Shown here: in pieces, positions 8,907 through 17,284 of the stretch | Numbering within the stretch: the stretch's first letter is position 1 | Layout of the letters: each line of letters begins with the position of its first letter | NCBI RefSeq assembly: GCF_042686125.1 | Contig: NZ_JBHUOV010000002.1 | Coordinates: 1-64,000 of the forward strand | Direction: 5' to 3' | Origin: Oceanihabitans iliipiscarium | GTDB taxonomy: Bacteria; Bacteroidota; Bacteroidia; Flavobacteriales; Flavobacteriaceae | DNA length: 64,000 nt | Notes under the pieces: model-generated | Told to the model about the DNA's origin: nothing | The model's input: the letters and a program-made list of their open reading frames with translations, nothing else | The model's database searches: none | Made by a program: the position numbers and the translations under genes

Positions 8907-9485
8907 ACCATGTATTGTTTCACTCTTACTTAATTTCTTCATGATTTCAGCTTCATAAGCTAATAGACCTTGCCACTTTTTATCAACTTCTTTTCGGTCT
9001 CCATATTGCCTAGCAAAACCTAAAAACATCGTGTAATGATTGGCTTCACTCACCATTAAATTCTTATAAAAGTCAGCTAACTTTTTATCTTTTAATGCTT
9101 CAGAAAGCAGCCTAAAGCGTTCACAACTTCTGGCTTCAATTAATGCGGCATATAGTAGCCTATGCACTAGTTGTGTGGTTCTACTACCTCCTTTAGGAAA
9201 GAATTTTAATAGCGCAATTACATATTCATCTTTTCTATCGCGACCTAGTGTCCATCCACGTTCTAGGATTTTATCATGCACCATTTTAAAATGACTTATT
9301 TCCTCTTTAACTAAAGCCACCATTTCTTGAACTAGTTCTGTATATTCAGGAAAACTTACGATAAGTGAAATTGCAGTACTGGTTGCTTTTTGCTCACAAA
9401 AAGCATGATCTGTAAGTATTTCTTCTATATTTTTTTCAGCAATGTTTACCCAACGTGGATCTGTTGGTAGTTTTAATCCTAACAT
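8904..9485 (-). CDS. miaE: tRNA 2-methylthio-N6-isopentenyladenosine hydroxylase MiaE
   Basis: 193 residues from the ATG at 9485. An upstream start at 9521 exists but would overlap the preceding gene, and MLGLKLPTDPRWV is the expected beginning. Ferritin-like di-iron fold: the iron ligands are visible as EQKA, EEISH, EARSCE and SEANHYTMF. It hydroxylates the isopentenyl group of ms2i6A37 in tRNA, an oxygen-dependent step. The start is one base after the stop of the lipoprotein gene, so it is translated as the third gene of the dnaX operon. Confidence 0.9.
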   Translation of the reverse strand: MLGLKLPTDPRWVNIAEKNIEEILTDHAFCEQKATSTAISLIVSFPEYTELVQEMVALVKEEISHFKMVHDKILERGWTLGRDRKDEYVIALLKFFPKGGSRTTQLVHRLLYAALIEARSCERFRLLSEALKDKKLADFYKNLMVSEANHYTMFLGFARQYGDRKEVDKKWQGLLAYEAEIMKKLSKSETIHG

Positions 9486-9486
9486 A

Positions 9487-10038
9487 TCAAATGATTTCTT
9501 CGAATAATAATTCGTCTTCAAGAAAAATAAATTTCAGCACTCTGTTTTTTCTAGACTCTGGATTTATATACTCTAAAAATAGTGTAGGAGTCCCGTTGTA
9601 GATATGCTCTAAATTCTCAATCCAAAAGTCTTGAACTAAAAATTGTTTCGTCGCATTGACATCAAATAGCTCTTTTTCTAAAAGAAAAGATTTGTCTATA
9701 GTGCCATTAAAAAGCTCCTGACTGTCTTTTGTGATTTTCACATCGACTATAAAATCTCTAAAATGAGTATGCTCTTTATCTTTAACGATGATGGCATTAT
9801 TCATATCAGAATACAACTTAATATGCACTTTAAAACCATTACTTAAAATGGTATCAGTAACCTTTTCTGCATATGTTTTTGGATAATAATTTAGGGCTTC
9901 TGTAAATGTGTCAAGTATTTTATTTTCTAAAAGATCAGTTTGTGCACTTCTAAAAGCTTTATCACGTCCATCACAGCTAGTAAACATAATAGTCAGCGTT
10001 AAAAAGAATAGAGGTAGAAGTATTTTTATTTTAGACAT
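9487..10038 (-). CDS. Predicted lipoprotein of unknown function
   Basis: 183 residues. The N-terminus MSKIKILLPLFFLTLTIMFTSC has a lipobox ending at Cys22, followed by DGRDKAF, so the protein is probably lipid-anchored. The rest is strand-rich (IKLYSDMNNAIIV, DFIVDVKITKDSQ) with no domain I recognise. It overlaps dnaX by 8 bases and ends one base before miaE, so it sits inside that operon. A similar lipoprotein beside dnaX would be expected in related species if the link is functional. Confidence 0.7.
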   Translation of the reverse strand: MSKIKILLPLFFLTLTIMFTSCDGRDKAFRSAQTDLLENKILDTFTEALNYYPKTYAEKVTDTILSNGFKVHIKLYSDMNNAIIVKDKEHTHFRDFIVDVKITKDSQELFNGTIDKSFLLEKELFDVNATKQFLVQDFWIENLEHIYNGTPTLFLEYINPESRKNRVLKFIFLEDELLFEEII

Positions 10039-11779
10039 CTAAATCAAAGCTTTTTCGCAATAGTTCAATTGCATTATTTTTTTCTTTTAATTTCTCGTAC
10101 TTTTCTATAGGAGTATAAGCATATTGCTTTTCCATTTCTTCATTGACAGTTATTGACAAATGAATATCAAAGTTATTGAGTTCTTTTCTAATAAACCCTA
10201 ATAAATTATACTGTTGTCTTTCTACTTCTACCTTGTTGGTTGCATTAGGATATTCTAAATAAATAGTTGTGCCATCAACTTTTGGTGTATCAATAGACAG
10301 AATAGAAGCTAAATTGTATTGTCCTTTTTCTTCAATTTGTTTTACATAAGTATTCCAAACTTTAATTAATGCGTCTTCTGTAAACTCATCTTTAGGAAGG
10401 TCTTCTTCATCAAGAACAACTTCCATTTGTTTTATTTGGTGTTCTTTTTTAAGCTTGATACTGCTTAAAGAGAGTCCTGATGTCGATTTTTTCTGACTAT
10501 TTAAAAGAATCTTTGGTCTTTTTTCTACTATAGTTTCAGAAGCAGTTTCTGTTTTTGAAGGTGATTGAGTTTCAGTTTTGCTAACTGGAGGTTTTTCCTC
10601 TGAATTATTTATAGAATGAGTTTGCGAAACGAATTCAGGTTTTTGAACAGGAATGGGTGTAATCCCTTTGCTAGCAAAATACGAAGGTGGAATTATATAG
10701 TTTTTGCTATTTTTTTTTTCTCCATCAAAAGTGATAGAGGCTAATTGCATTAGAGTAAGTTCAACAAGTAAGCGTTGATTTTTACTGCTTTTATATTTCA
10801 AATCACAGTCGTTTGCCAACTCTATTCCTTTTAATAGAAAAGGTTGAGAGGCCTTTTTACTTTGTTTTAAATACTTGGCTTTAGTTTGTTCTCCAACTTC
10901 AAGTAATGCAATAGTGTGTTCATTTTGACAAACTAACAAATCTCTAAAATGACTTGCTAATCCTGCAATGTAATGATGACCATCAAAACCTTTAGCTAAG
11001 GTGGTGTTAAATTGAACCAAAAGTTCTGGGATGTTATTCTCAAGGATTAAATCTGTACTTTTAAAATAGGTCTCATAATCAAGAACATTTAGGTTTTCGG
11101 TGACAGCTTGACGTGTTAAATTTTTTCCTGAAAAGCTAACCACACGATCAAAAATTGATAAAGCATCACGCATGGCTCCATCAGCCTTTTGGGCTATAAT
11201 ATGAAGGGCATCATCTTCAGCAACAACCTCTTGTTCTTTAGCGATATACTTTAAATATTCTTTTGCATCAGTAACAGTTATGCGCTTAAAATCAAATATT
11301 TGACAGCGCGATAAGATGGTTGGTATAATTTTATGCTTTTCAGTTGTTGCAAGAATAAAAATACAATGTTTTGGTGGTTCCTCTAATGTCTTTAGAAATG
11401 CATTAAAGGCCGCTTGTGAAAGCATATGAACTTCATCAATAATATAAACCTTATATTTTCCAACTTGAGGTGGAATACGCACTTGATCAGTAAGGCTTCT
11501 AATATCATCAACGGAATTATTTGAAGCCGCATCTAATTCAAAAATATTAAAGGCAAAGTCTTCATCAGGATTTTCTGTCCCATCACTATTAATCATCTTT
11601 GCTAGAATACGAGCACAAGTCGTTTTTCCTACACCACGTGGACCAGTAAATAATAAGGCTTGAGCAAGATGATTATTCTCAATAGCATTTAATAAAGTAT
11701 TTGTAATAGCTTGCTGACCAACAACATCTTTAAATGTCTGTGGTCTATATTTTCTAGCAGATACTACAAAGTGTTCCAT
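10031..11779 (-). CDS. dnaX: DNA polymerase III subunit gamma/tau
   Basis: 582 residues. Clamp-loader AAA+ ATPase: SARKYRPQTFKDVVGQ at the start, Walker A GPRGVGKTT (46-54), DELDAASN-type segment, Walker B YIIDEVHML and the SRC motif with sensor TEKHKIIPTILSRC. The four-cysteine zinc module usual in bacterial DnaX is absent; residues 61-80 hold an acidic DENPDEDF-like stretch instead, which I recall as usual in Bacteroidota. The C-terminal tau part (about 380-582) is Ser/Thr/Lys-rich and then folded. No frameshift site was evident. First gene of the operon with the lipoprotein and miaE; a TAACTTTG box lies 19-26 bases upstream. Confidence 0.95.
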   Translation of the reverse strand: MEHFVVSARKYRPQTFKDVVGQQAITNTLLNAIENNHLAQALLFTGPRGVGKTTCARILAKMINSDGTENPDEDFAFNIFELDAASNNSVDDIRSLTDQVRIPPQVGKYKVYIIDEVHMLSQAAFNAFLKTLEEPPKHCIFILATTEKHKIIPTILSRCQIFDFKRITVTDAKEYLKYIAKEQEVVAEDDALHIIAQKADGAMRDALSIFDRVVSFSGKNLTRQAVTENLNVLDYETYFKSTDLILENNIPELLVQFNTTLAKGFDGHHYIAGLASHFRDLLVCQNEHTIALLEVGEQTKAKYLKQSKKASQPFLLKGIELANDCDLKYKSSKNQRLLVELTLMQLASITFDGEKKNSKNYIIPPSYFASKGITPIPVQKPEFVSQTHSINNSEEKPPVSKTETQSPSKTETASETIVEKRPKILLNSQKKSTSGLSLSSIKLKKEHQIKQMEVVLDEEDLPKDEFTEDALIKVWNTYVKQIEEKGQYNLASILSIDTPKVDGTTIYLEYPNATNKVEVERQQYNLLGFIRKELNNFDIHLSITVNEEMEKQYAYTPIEKYEKLKEKNNAIELLRKSFDLDV

Positions 11780-11797
11780 TGTAAATAATTAGAATAA

Positions 11798-11805
11798 CAA
11801 AGTTA
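11798..11805 (-). promoter_or_regulatory. Candidate -7 box of dnaX
   Basis: On the minus strand this reads TAACTTTG, a full TAnnTTTG match, 19 bases before the ATG at 11779. The -33 region is weak. Confidence 0.4.
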
Positions 11806-11850
11806 AAAATTCAGCTTAAATTTATGAATAAAGCTTAGACATTTTAATAG

Positions 11851-11880
11851 GAGTTATTAACAATTATTCTACTATTTTTG
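11851..11880 (+). promoter_or_regulatory. Promoter of rnpB
   Basis: TATTTTTG at 11873-11880 matches TAnnTTTG. It ends 5 bases before the inferred 5' end of the RNase P RNA, the right spacing for a -7 box. The -33 element (GTTATTAA near 11853) is poor. Confidence 0.5.
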
Positions 11881-11884
11881 CCAT

Positions 11885-12213
11885 AAGTAAATCGCCTTAT
11901 CGAACCAAACTTGTTTTGGTTAGGAAAGTCCGAACACCATAGTGTAAGCATAGTGGTTAACAGCCACCAGTCGTGAGGCTAGGAAAAGTGCAACAGAAAG
12001 AATGTACAGGTCATGCTGTAGTGAAATCAGGTAAACTCTATGTGGTGCAATGTCATGTAAACTAGTGCTTGAGCGTACACGCGCGATGCTAGAGGGTAGG
12101 CAGCTAAAGTGTTTTGGTAACAATACACTCAGATAAATGATAAGGGCTTTTCTTTTTAAGAATTTATTTTCATAAAAAGAAAATGTACAGAATTCGGCTT
12201 ATAGATTTACTTA
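11885..12213 (+). ncRNA. rnpB: RNase P RNA (class A)
   Basis: About 329 bases. Conserved core elements are visible: TAGGAAAGTCCGAACACC near 11921, ACAGAAAGAATGTACAG near 11992, GTGAAATCAGGTAAACTC near 12020, AGAGGGTAGGCAG near 12091 and ACAGAATTCGGCTTAT at 12187. The P1 helix pairs AAGTAAATC (11885-11893) with GATTTACTT (12204-12212). It is the catalytic RNA that matures tRNA 5' ends. A terminator follows 8 bases later. The minus-strand frame inside it is spurious. Confidence 0.95.
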
Positions 12214-12220
12214 AACATAC

Positions 12221-12256
12221 AAGTCCTTTGCTCGTGCAAAGGACTTTGTTTTTGTT
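12221..12256 (+). terminator. Terminator of rnpB
   Basis: Perfect 11-bp stem AAGTCCTTTGC / GCAAAGGACTT with TCGT loop, followed by TGTTTTTGTT. Confidence 0.9.
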
Positions 12257-12284
12257 ATATCTCGAGCTCTTTTTTAGGGTTATC

Positions 12285-12824
12285 TCAGTTTTCCTCAAAA
12301 AAACTAAACATATTTCCACCATAACTTTTAGAATGAGAATAGTTAGCTAAGTGCGATAAATCGGTATGTTTAGAGTGTTCAATAATTAGAACACCTTGGT
12401 CTTCAAGCCATTTATTTTGAAAAATTAATTCAGGGATTTTTGCGAATTTCTCAAGAGGAAAATCATAAGGAGGATCAGCAAATATTATAGTATATGGCGT
12501 AGAAGTTTTCTCTAAAAAAGTAAAGACATCACTTTTAATAGTTTGAATCTGCATATTAAAAGATTCTGCAGTTTCGTTTATAAACTTAATACAGCCATAA
12601 TTAGCATCAACACTGGTAATCTGTTCTGTTCCTCTAGAAGCAAATTCATAACTAATATTACCACTTCCTGAAAACAAATCTAACACAGAAACAGCGTCAA
12701 AATAATATTGATTATTTAAGATATTAAATAAGGATTCTTTCGCCATGTCTGTAGTAGGGCGAATCGGTAATTTTTTTGGAGCAGTAATTCTTCTGCCTTT
12801 ATATGTACCAGAAATAATTCGCAT
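12285..12824 (-). CDS. rsmD: 16S rRNA (guanine966-N2)-methyltransferase RsmD
   Basis: 179 residues. MRIISGTYKGRRI and RPTTDMAKESLFNIL are the RsmD signature; the SAM-binding motif is LDLFSGSGNISYE and the catalytic motif is ADPPYDF (the DPPY form). It methylates G966 of 16S rRNA during 30S assembly. Its start codon overlaps the DUF3822 stop (TAATG), so the two are translationally coupled. Confidence 0.93.
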   Translation of the reverse strand: MRIISGTYKGRRITAPKKLPIRPTTDMAKESLFNILNNQYYFDAVSVLDLFSGSGNISYEFASRGTEQITSVDANYGCIKFINETAESFNMQIQTIKSDVFTFLEKTSTPYTIIFADPPYDFPLEKFAKIPELIFQNKWLEDQGVLIIEHSKHTDLSHLANYSHSKSYGGNMFSFFEEN

Positions 12825-13642
12825 TAAAAGCTGTGTTTTAGAATGAAATTAGAATGCTCTAATGATTTGGTGTTTTGAGTGTAGTTTGTATTAGATTTCC
12901 CAAATTGAATATGTCTTATATACTTATAAGCTACATTGTATATTTCATCACCTTCAATTACATCACCTAGAAGCACAAGTATAAGGCTCTCTGGATTTAA
13001 TGATAATTGCTCTGCAGTAAATAAGATGTAGTAAATAAAATCTTCTTTAGTATTATAATTAAAAGTATTATAGAGTAAAAGCTTTCCATGATTAATTACA
13101 ATAATTTCAAAGTGAGTTTTTTCAACATGCACATACATTTTTGCATCTTGTTCATGTTTTTCTATCTGTAATATTTCTTCTATTAAAATTGTAGAATAAT
13201 GCTTGTAATCAAATGCACCAAACTTTTCATATAAATAATTATTAATGTTCATATATGGAACATAAACATTCACAGAATCATTTATATTAATTTCATCATA
13301 AGCAATGAAATCTGTTTTTAAAATTTTAGAATTAAACTTTAAATAATCCGCTAATACGTTTTCATTAAATAAGGGTTTAGGGACTAAAGTCGATAGCTCA
13401 TTAATGTATATTACTTGAATAGTATTAAACTCCTTTTGTAATTCATTTTCTGAATTGAATATGAGTTTTAAATCATCTAATAATTGAAAAGGTGTTTGTT
13501 TTTGTGGACTTGGAAAATGTTTTAAATAAGTAATAGTATTTATATCTGATTGCAGGATACAAAAAGAAAGTCCATTCAAACTTATTTGAATGGACAATTC
13601 TTGGTTAGTTAGTATATGTAAATTGTTATTCGCTGTCGCCAT
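12824..13642 (-). CDS. DUF3822 family protein
   Basis: 272 residues from the ATG at 13642; the longer frame to 13690 would overlap the upstream gene by 65 bases, while this start overlaps it by 17. The opening ELSIQISLNGLSFCIL is typical of DUF3822. The body reads like an actin-like (ASKHA) fold: AKMYVHVEKTHFEIIVINHGKLLLYNTF resembles a second phosphate-loop region, though the glycine signature is not convincing. Function is unknown. It is coupled to rsmD, an arrangement I recall as common in Flavobacteriia. Confidence 0.75.
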   Translation of the reverse strand: MATANNNLHILTNQELSIQISLNGLSFCILQSDINTITYLKHFPSPQKQTPFQLLDDLKLIFNSENELQKEFNTIQVIYINELSTLVPKPLFNENVLADYLKFNSKILKTDFIAYDEININDSVNVYVPYMNINNYLYEKFGAFDYKHYSTILIEEILQIEKHEQDAKMYVHVEKTHFEIIVINHGKLLLYNTFNYNTKEDFIYYILFTAEQLSLNPESLILVLLGDVIEGDEIYNVAYKYIRHIQFGKSNTNYTQNTKSLEHSNFILKHSF

Positions 13643-14363
13643 AAGTTTTTGGCCAGTTTCCACTAGTATTAACTTCTTCCATTGAGCCAACTATAATGGC
13701 ATCTCCATTAACACCATCAACAGCAACTACTTCATTTTCTTGTTTAATTAAATCTTGGTTTTGATCATGTAAAATAACACTTTTTAAGACTTTTGCTTCA
13801 AAAACTGGAATTCTAACATCGCCTTCTTCACCAATAAATCCTGATTTCATTTCAACTTTAGCTCCATTAGAATTAGGCACATTCATCATCGTTTTATAGC
13901 GATCTGAAGTTTTAAAAAGAGAATCTTTAACCGAAACATAGTCTAAAGTATCGATTATTGTAATTTCTTTAAAAAAGTCAACACCATACTGTTTCGTTTT
14001 CACTTCATCTAAAACAGTAGAATCTCGACGTTGTGTAATTGTAAATTGTGCAGAATCTATAAATTTAATCAAGTTTTCAAAATTTGGAGCATAAGTTCCA
14101 GTAACTTGTCTATGCGCTAATTGTGCTTCTCTAACATCAATCATACGATCAATGACTTCAGCATAACGTTTTTTCTTCACTTTATTAAACTGAATTGGCT
14201 CATAAATGGACATGAATGTTTGATATCCAAGAACAGCAATCAAAGCCCAAAGTGCAACAACTAGAATAGGTTTAAACTTTGCAGGAATAAACTTATCAAT
14301 AATCCAAACCAATCCTATGGTAAGTGCTATTACGGCAATTGCAATTAATATTAATTTTAGCAT
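13626..14363 (-). CDS. Two-helix membrane protein of unknown function
   Basis: 245 residues. Two transmembrane segments lie at about 3-24 and 32-50 (LVWIIDKFI and ILVVALWALIAVLG regions). A short helical part (EVIDRMIDVREAQLAHRQVTGTY, rich in charge) resembles the post-helix region of pilin-like or DUF proteins, followed by a soluble domain of about 170 residues. The C-terminus overlaps the DUF3822 frame. I do not recognise a family. On the minus strand a TAGATTTG box at 14398-14405 could be its promoter. Confidence 0.65.
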   Translation of the reverse strand: MLKLILIAIAVIALTIGLVWIIDKFIPAKFKPILVVALWALIAVLGYQTFMSIYEPIQFNKVKKKRYAEVIDRMIDVREAQLAHRQVTGTYAPNFENLIKFIDSAQFTITQRRDSTVLDEVKTKQYGVDFFKEITIIDTLDYVSVKDSLFKTSDRYKTMMNVPNSNGAKVEMKSGFIGEEGDVRIPVFEAKVLKSVILHDQNQDLIKQENEVVAVDGVNGDAIIVGSMEEVNTSGNWPKTYGDSE

Positions 14364-14397
14364 AGTGTTTTTTATTAAATTTAAAATAGGTCTTTCG

Positions 14398-14405
14398 CAA
14401 ATCTA
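14398..14405 (-). promoter_or_regulatory. Candidate -7 box for the membrane protein-DUF3822-rsmD operon
   Basis: Minus-strand TAGATTTG, full TAnnTTTG match, 35 bases before the ATG at 14363. Confidence 0.35.
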
Positions 14406-14451
14406 CAATTTTTTTTTAATCGTAAAAACCAATGTGCGTAAAAATCATTAC

Positions 14452-14459
14452 TATATTTG
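14452..14459 (+). promoter_or_regulatory. Candidate -7 box for the helicase gene
   Basis: TATATTTG, full TAnnTTTG match, 28 bases before the ATG at 14488. No clear -33. Confidence 0.4.
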
Positions 14460-14487
14460 ATGAAATATTACTTTATAGTCTAATTTA

Positions 14488-15915
14488 ATGAACTCATCTG
14501 AATTTTATTCCCTTATAAAACAGCAATTTCCGTTCCAACCAACGACAAAGCAAGATATTGTTTTATTACAGCTTTCTGAGTTTATTTTTTCTAAAACACC
14601 AAATGCCTTATATTTATTAAAAGGCTATGCAGGAACTGGCAAGACTACCATTATTGGAACTATTGTTACTAATTTGTGGAAGGCTAAAAAAAGCGCTGTA
14701 CTTATGGCTCCAACAGGTAGAGCAGCAAAAGTCATTTCAAATTATTCTAATAAGGAAGCATTTACGATTCATAAAAAAATATACTTCCCTAAAAAAGATA
14801 AAGGAGGAGGTGTTAAGTTTGTTTTACAGCCTAACAAACATAAAAATACCATTTTTATAGTTGATGAAGCCTCTATGATTCCAGATACACCTGGCGAGTC
14901 AAAGCTTTTTGAAAATGGGTCTTTACTTGACGATTTAATGCAGTATGTTTATTCAGGGCATCAATGTAAATTGTTGCTTATAGGCGATACTGCACAATTG
15001 CCTCCTGTTAAATTAGATTTAAGTCCAGCCTTAGATGAAAAGACCTTAAGCTTAAATTACAATAAGGAAGTTACTAAAATGGAGTTGGATGAAGTCGTTC
15101 GTCAAGAACAAAATTCAGGTATTCTTGAAAACGCAACTGTTTTAAGAGAAGCTTTAGCTAGTGCCTTTGTTGATACATTTAAGTTTAATTTAAAAAGCTT
15201 TAAAGATATTGTACGACTTATAGATGGACATGAAATAATGGATGCGATTAACGATTCTTATAGTCACTTAGGAAATGAAGAAACCGCTATTATTGTTAGA
15301 AGTAATAAACGCGCAAATCTTTACAATCAGCAAATCCGAGAACGTATTTTGTTTAATGAAAACGAATTAACCACTGGAGATTATTTAATGGTTGTTAAAA
15401 ATAATTATTTCTGGATTAAGCCAACCACAGAAGCTGGTTTTATCGCTAATGGCGATATTATTGAAGTCTTAGAAATATTTTCAATTCAAGAGCTATATGG
15501 TTTTCGCTTCGCGGAAGTTAAAATCCGCATGGTCGATTATCCTAAAATGCGCCCTTTTGAAACAGTTCTGTTGCTAGATACTATTACTGCTGAAACACCT
15601 TCTTTAGCTTATGAAGATTCTAATCGATTGTATCAAGAAGTCCAAAAGGATTTTGAAGATGAAACGAGTAATTATCGAAAGTTTTTGAAAATTAAAGGCA
15701 ATAAGCATTTTAATGCGCTCCAGGTCAAATTTTCTTATGCCATAACATGTCATAAATCACAAGGTGGACAATGGAATACTGTTTTTGTTGAGCAACCTTA
15801 TTTACCTAATGGTATTGATCGTGATTATTTACGATGGTTGTATACAGCTGTTACTAGAGCTAAAGAAAAATTGTATCTTATTGGTTTTAAAGATGATTTT
15901 TTTCATGAAGATTAG
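14488..15915 (+). CDS. RecD-like superfamily 1B DNA helicase
   Basis: 475 residues. Walker A GYAGTGKTT (46-54), motif Ia APTGRAAK, Walker B IFIVDEASM (Asp126-Glu127), motif III LLIGDTAQLPPV, motif VI region AITCHKSQGGQWNTVFVE and YTAVTRAKEKLYLIG at the end, as in the UvrD_C_2 fold. It matches the short stand-alone RecD-like/Pif1-type helicases of Bacteroidota, not a RecBCD subunit, as no recB or recC is present. Predicted 5'-3' DNA unwinding in repair. The DUF4126 gene starts 26 bases after its stop. Confidence 0.88.
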   Translation: MNSSEFYSLIKQQFPFQPTTKQDIVLLQLSEFIFSKTPNALYLLKGYAGTGKTTIIGTIVTNLWKAKKSAVLMAPTGRAAKVISNYSNKEAFTIHKKIYFPKKDKGGGVKFVLQPNKHKNTIFIVDEASMIPDTPGESKLFENGSLLDDLMQYVYSGHQCKLLLIGDTAQLPPVKLDLSPALDEKTLSLNYNKEVTKMELDEVVRQEQNSGILENATVLREALASAFVDTFKFNLKSFKDIVRLIDGHEIMDAINDSYSHLGNEETAIIVRSNKRANLYNQQIRERILFNENELTTGDYLMVVKNNYFWIKPTTEAGFIANGDIIEVLEIFSIQELYGFRFAEVKIRMVDYPKMRPFETVLLLDTITAETPSLAYEDSNRLYQEVQKDFEDETSNYRKFLKIKGNKHFNALQVKFSYAITCHKSQGGQWNTVFVEQPYLPNGIDRDYLRWLYTAVTRAKEKLYLIGFKDDFFHED

Positions 15916-15941
15916 AAGATTAATGTCTTAAATTTTCAAGT

Positions 15942-16508
15942 ATGACAACAGAAACTATGTTAAGTATTTTTTTGGGTATTGGTCTAGCTGCATCTGTCGG
16001 GTTTAGAATCTTTGTACCTTTATTTGTACTAAGCCTAGCAGCACATTTCAATATATGGGAACTCAATGCTTCTTGGGAATGGGTTGGCAGTATGACTGCT
16101 GTTGTTACTCTAGGAGTCGCAACGTGTGTAGAAGTGTTTGCTTACTATATTCCTTTGGTCGATAACTTGTTAGACTCGATTGCTGTACCATTAGCAGCAA
16201 TTGCTGGAACTGCAGTTATGGTTTCAACTGTTGCAGATTTAAGTCCAGTAATCACTTGGGCTCTAGCTATTATAGCAGGAGGAGGCACTGCTGCAGCTAT
16301 TGCTGGAACATCAAGTCTTACACGATTAGCCTCTACAAGTACAACAGGAGGCTTTGCAAATCCAATAGTATCAACTTTAGAAACAGGCACATCGCTCGTT
16401 ATGTCTATAATTTCTTTATTCATCCCAATTTTAGCTATAATATTGGTAATAATACTCTTGTTTATCATTTTTCGAATTTATAGAAAGTTTAAATCAAGGA
16501 AGACCTAA
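15942..16508 (+). CDS. DUF4126 membrane protein
   Basis: 188 residues, very hydrophobic with about five membrane helices and glycine/alanine-rich stretches (LGIGLAASVGFRIFVPLFVLS, IAGTAVMVSTVADL, IIAGGGTAAAIAG). The C-terminus is a basic RIYRKFKSRK tail. The GFR and YYIPLVDNLLD segments are characteristic of DUF4126. Probable inner-membrane protein of unknown function, possibly co-transcribed with the helicase. Confidence 0.82.
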   Translation: MTTETMLSIFLGIGLAASVGFRIFVPLFVLSLAAHFNIWELNASWEWVGSMTAVVTLGVATCVEVFAYYIPLVDNLLDSIAVPLAAIAGTAVMVSTVADLSPVITWALAIIAGGGTAAAIAGTSSLTRLASTSTTGGFANPIVSTLETGTSLVMSIISLFIPILAIILVIILLFIIFRIYRKFKSRKT

Positions 16509-16526
16509 ATTCTATTTTAAATGTTT

Positions 16527-16534
16527 TATTTTTG
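16527..16534 (+). promoter_or_regulatory. Candidate -7 box of kdsB
   Basis: TATTTTTG, full TAnnTTTG match, 21 bases before the kdsB ATG; -33 element poor. Confidence 0.35.
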
Positions 16535-16555
16535 TAGCTCTATTTAAATCATCAC

Positions 16556-17284
16556 ATGAAAATAATTTCAATGATACCTGCACGCTATAGTGCATCTCGC
16601 TTTCCAGGGAAACTCATGCAAGACCTTAATGGAAAAACGGTAATACTTCGGACTTATGAGGCTACCAAAGCGACAGGTTTGTTTGATGATGTATTTGTTG
16701 TTACTGATAGCGAAATTATTTTTAAAGAAATTGTTAATAATGGTGGAAAAGCCATAATGAGTAAGAAAACTCACGAATGTGGAAGTGATAGAATTGCTGA
16801 AGCAGTTGAGTTCATGGATGTCGATATAGTAGTTAATGTGCAAGGTGATGAACCTTTTACTGAAGTGGAATCGTTAAAAAAACTTATTGAAGTATTTAAA
16901 GAGGATAACGATAAGCAAATAGATTTAGCATCATTGATGGTTCATATTACTGATGATGACGAAATTAATAACCCTAATACAGTTAAGGTTATTGTCGATA
17001 ATAATCAATTAGCATTATACTTTTCTAGAAGTCCAATTCCGTTCCCAAGAGCTACAGATGTTGGTGCAAAGTATTACAAACACAAAGGTGTGTATGCTTT
17101 TAGAAAAGAGGCTTTGTTAGATTTTTATAGATTACCAATGATGCCTTTAGAAGCTTCAGAAAAAATAGAGTGTATTCGTTATTTAGAGTATGGAAAGCGA
17201 ATAAAAATGGTAGAAACAAATGTTCAAGGTGTTGAAATTGATACTCCTGAAGATTTAGAGCGTGCGAAAAAACTTTGGAAATAG
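16556..17284 (+). CDS. kdsB: CMP-Kdo (or CMP-Kdo8N) synthetase
   Basis: 242 residues of the KdsB nucleotidyltransferase family. MIPARYSASRFPGK is the nucleotide-binding start, VNVQGDEPF the metal/substrate motif, FSRSPIPFPR and HKGVYAF the sugar-binding segments and ASEKIECIRYLEYG a conserved late motif. It activates Kdo with CTP for transfer to lipid A. A KdnB-like dehydrogenase lies two genes downstream, so the true substrate may be 8-amino-Kdo, as for the Shewanella enzyme. That is inference from context. Its end overlaps the HAD gene by 10 bases. Confidence 0.93.
   Translation: MKIISMIPARYSASRFPGKLMQDLNGKTVILRTYEATKATGLFDDVFVVTDSEIIFKEIVNNGGKAIMSKKTHECGSDRIAEAVEFMDVDIVVNVQGDEPFTEVESLKKLIEVFKEDNDKQIDLASLMVHITDDDEINNPNTVKVIVDNNQLALYFSRSPIPFPRATDVGAKYYKHKGVYAFRKEALLDFYRLPMMPLEASEKIECIRYLEYGKRIKMVETNVQGVEIDTPEDLERAKKLWK

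Noticed and set aside
11920..12123. Minus-strand frame of 67 residues
   Set aside because: It lies entirely in the RNase P RNA and has no recognisable protein pattern.
16145..16468. Antisense frame of 107 residues inside the DUF4126 gene
   Set aside because: It mirrors the hydrophobic, Ala/Gly/Val-rich DUF4126 sequence on the other strand and has no independent signals.
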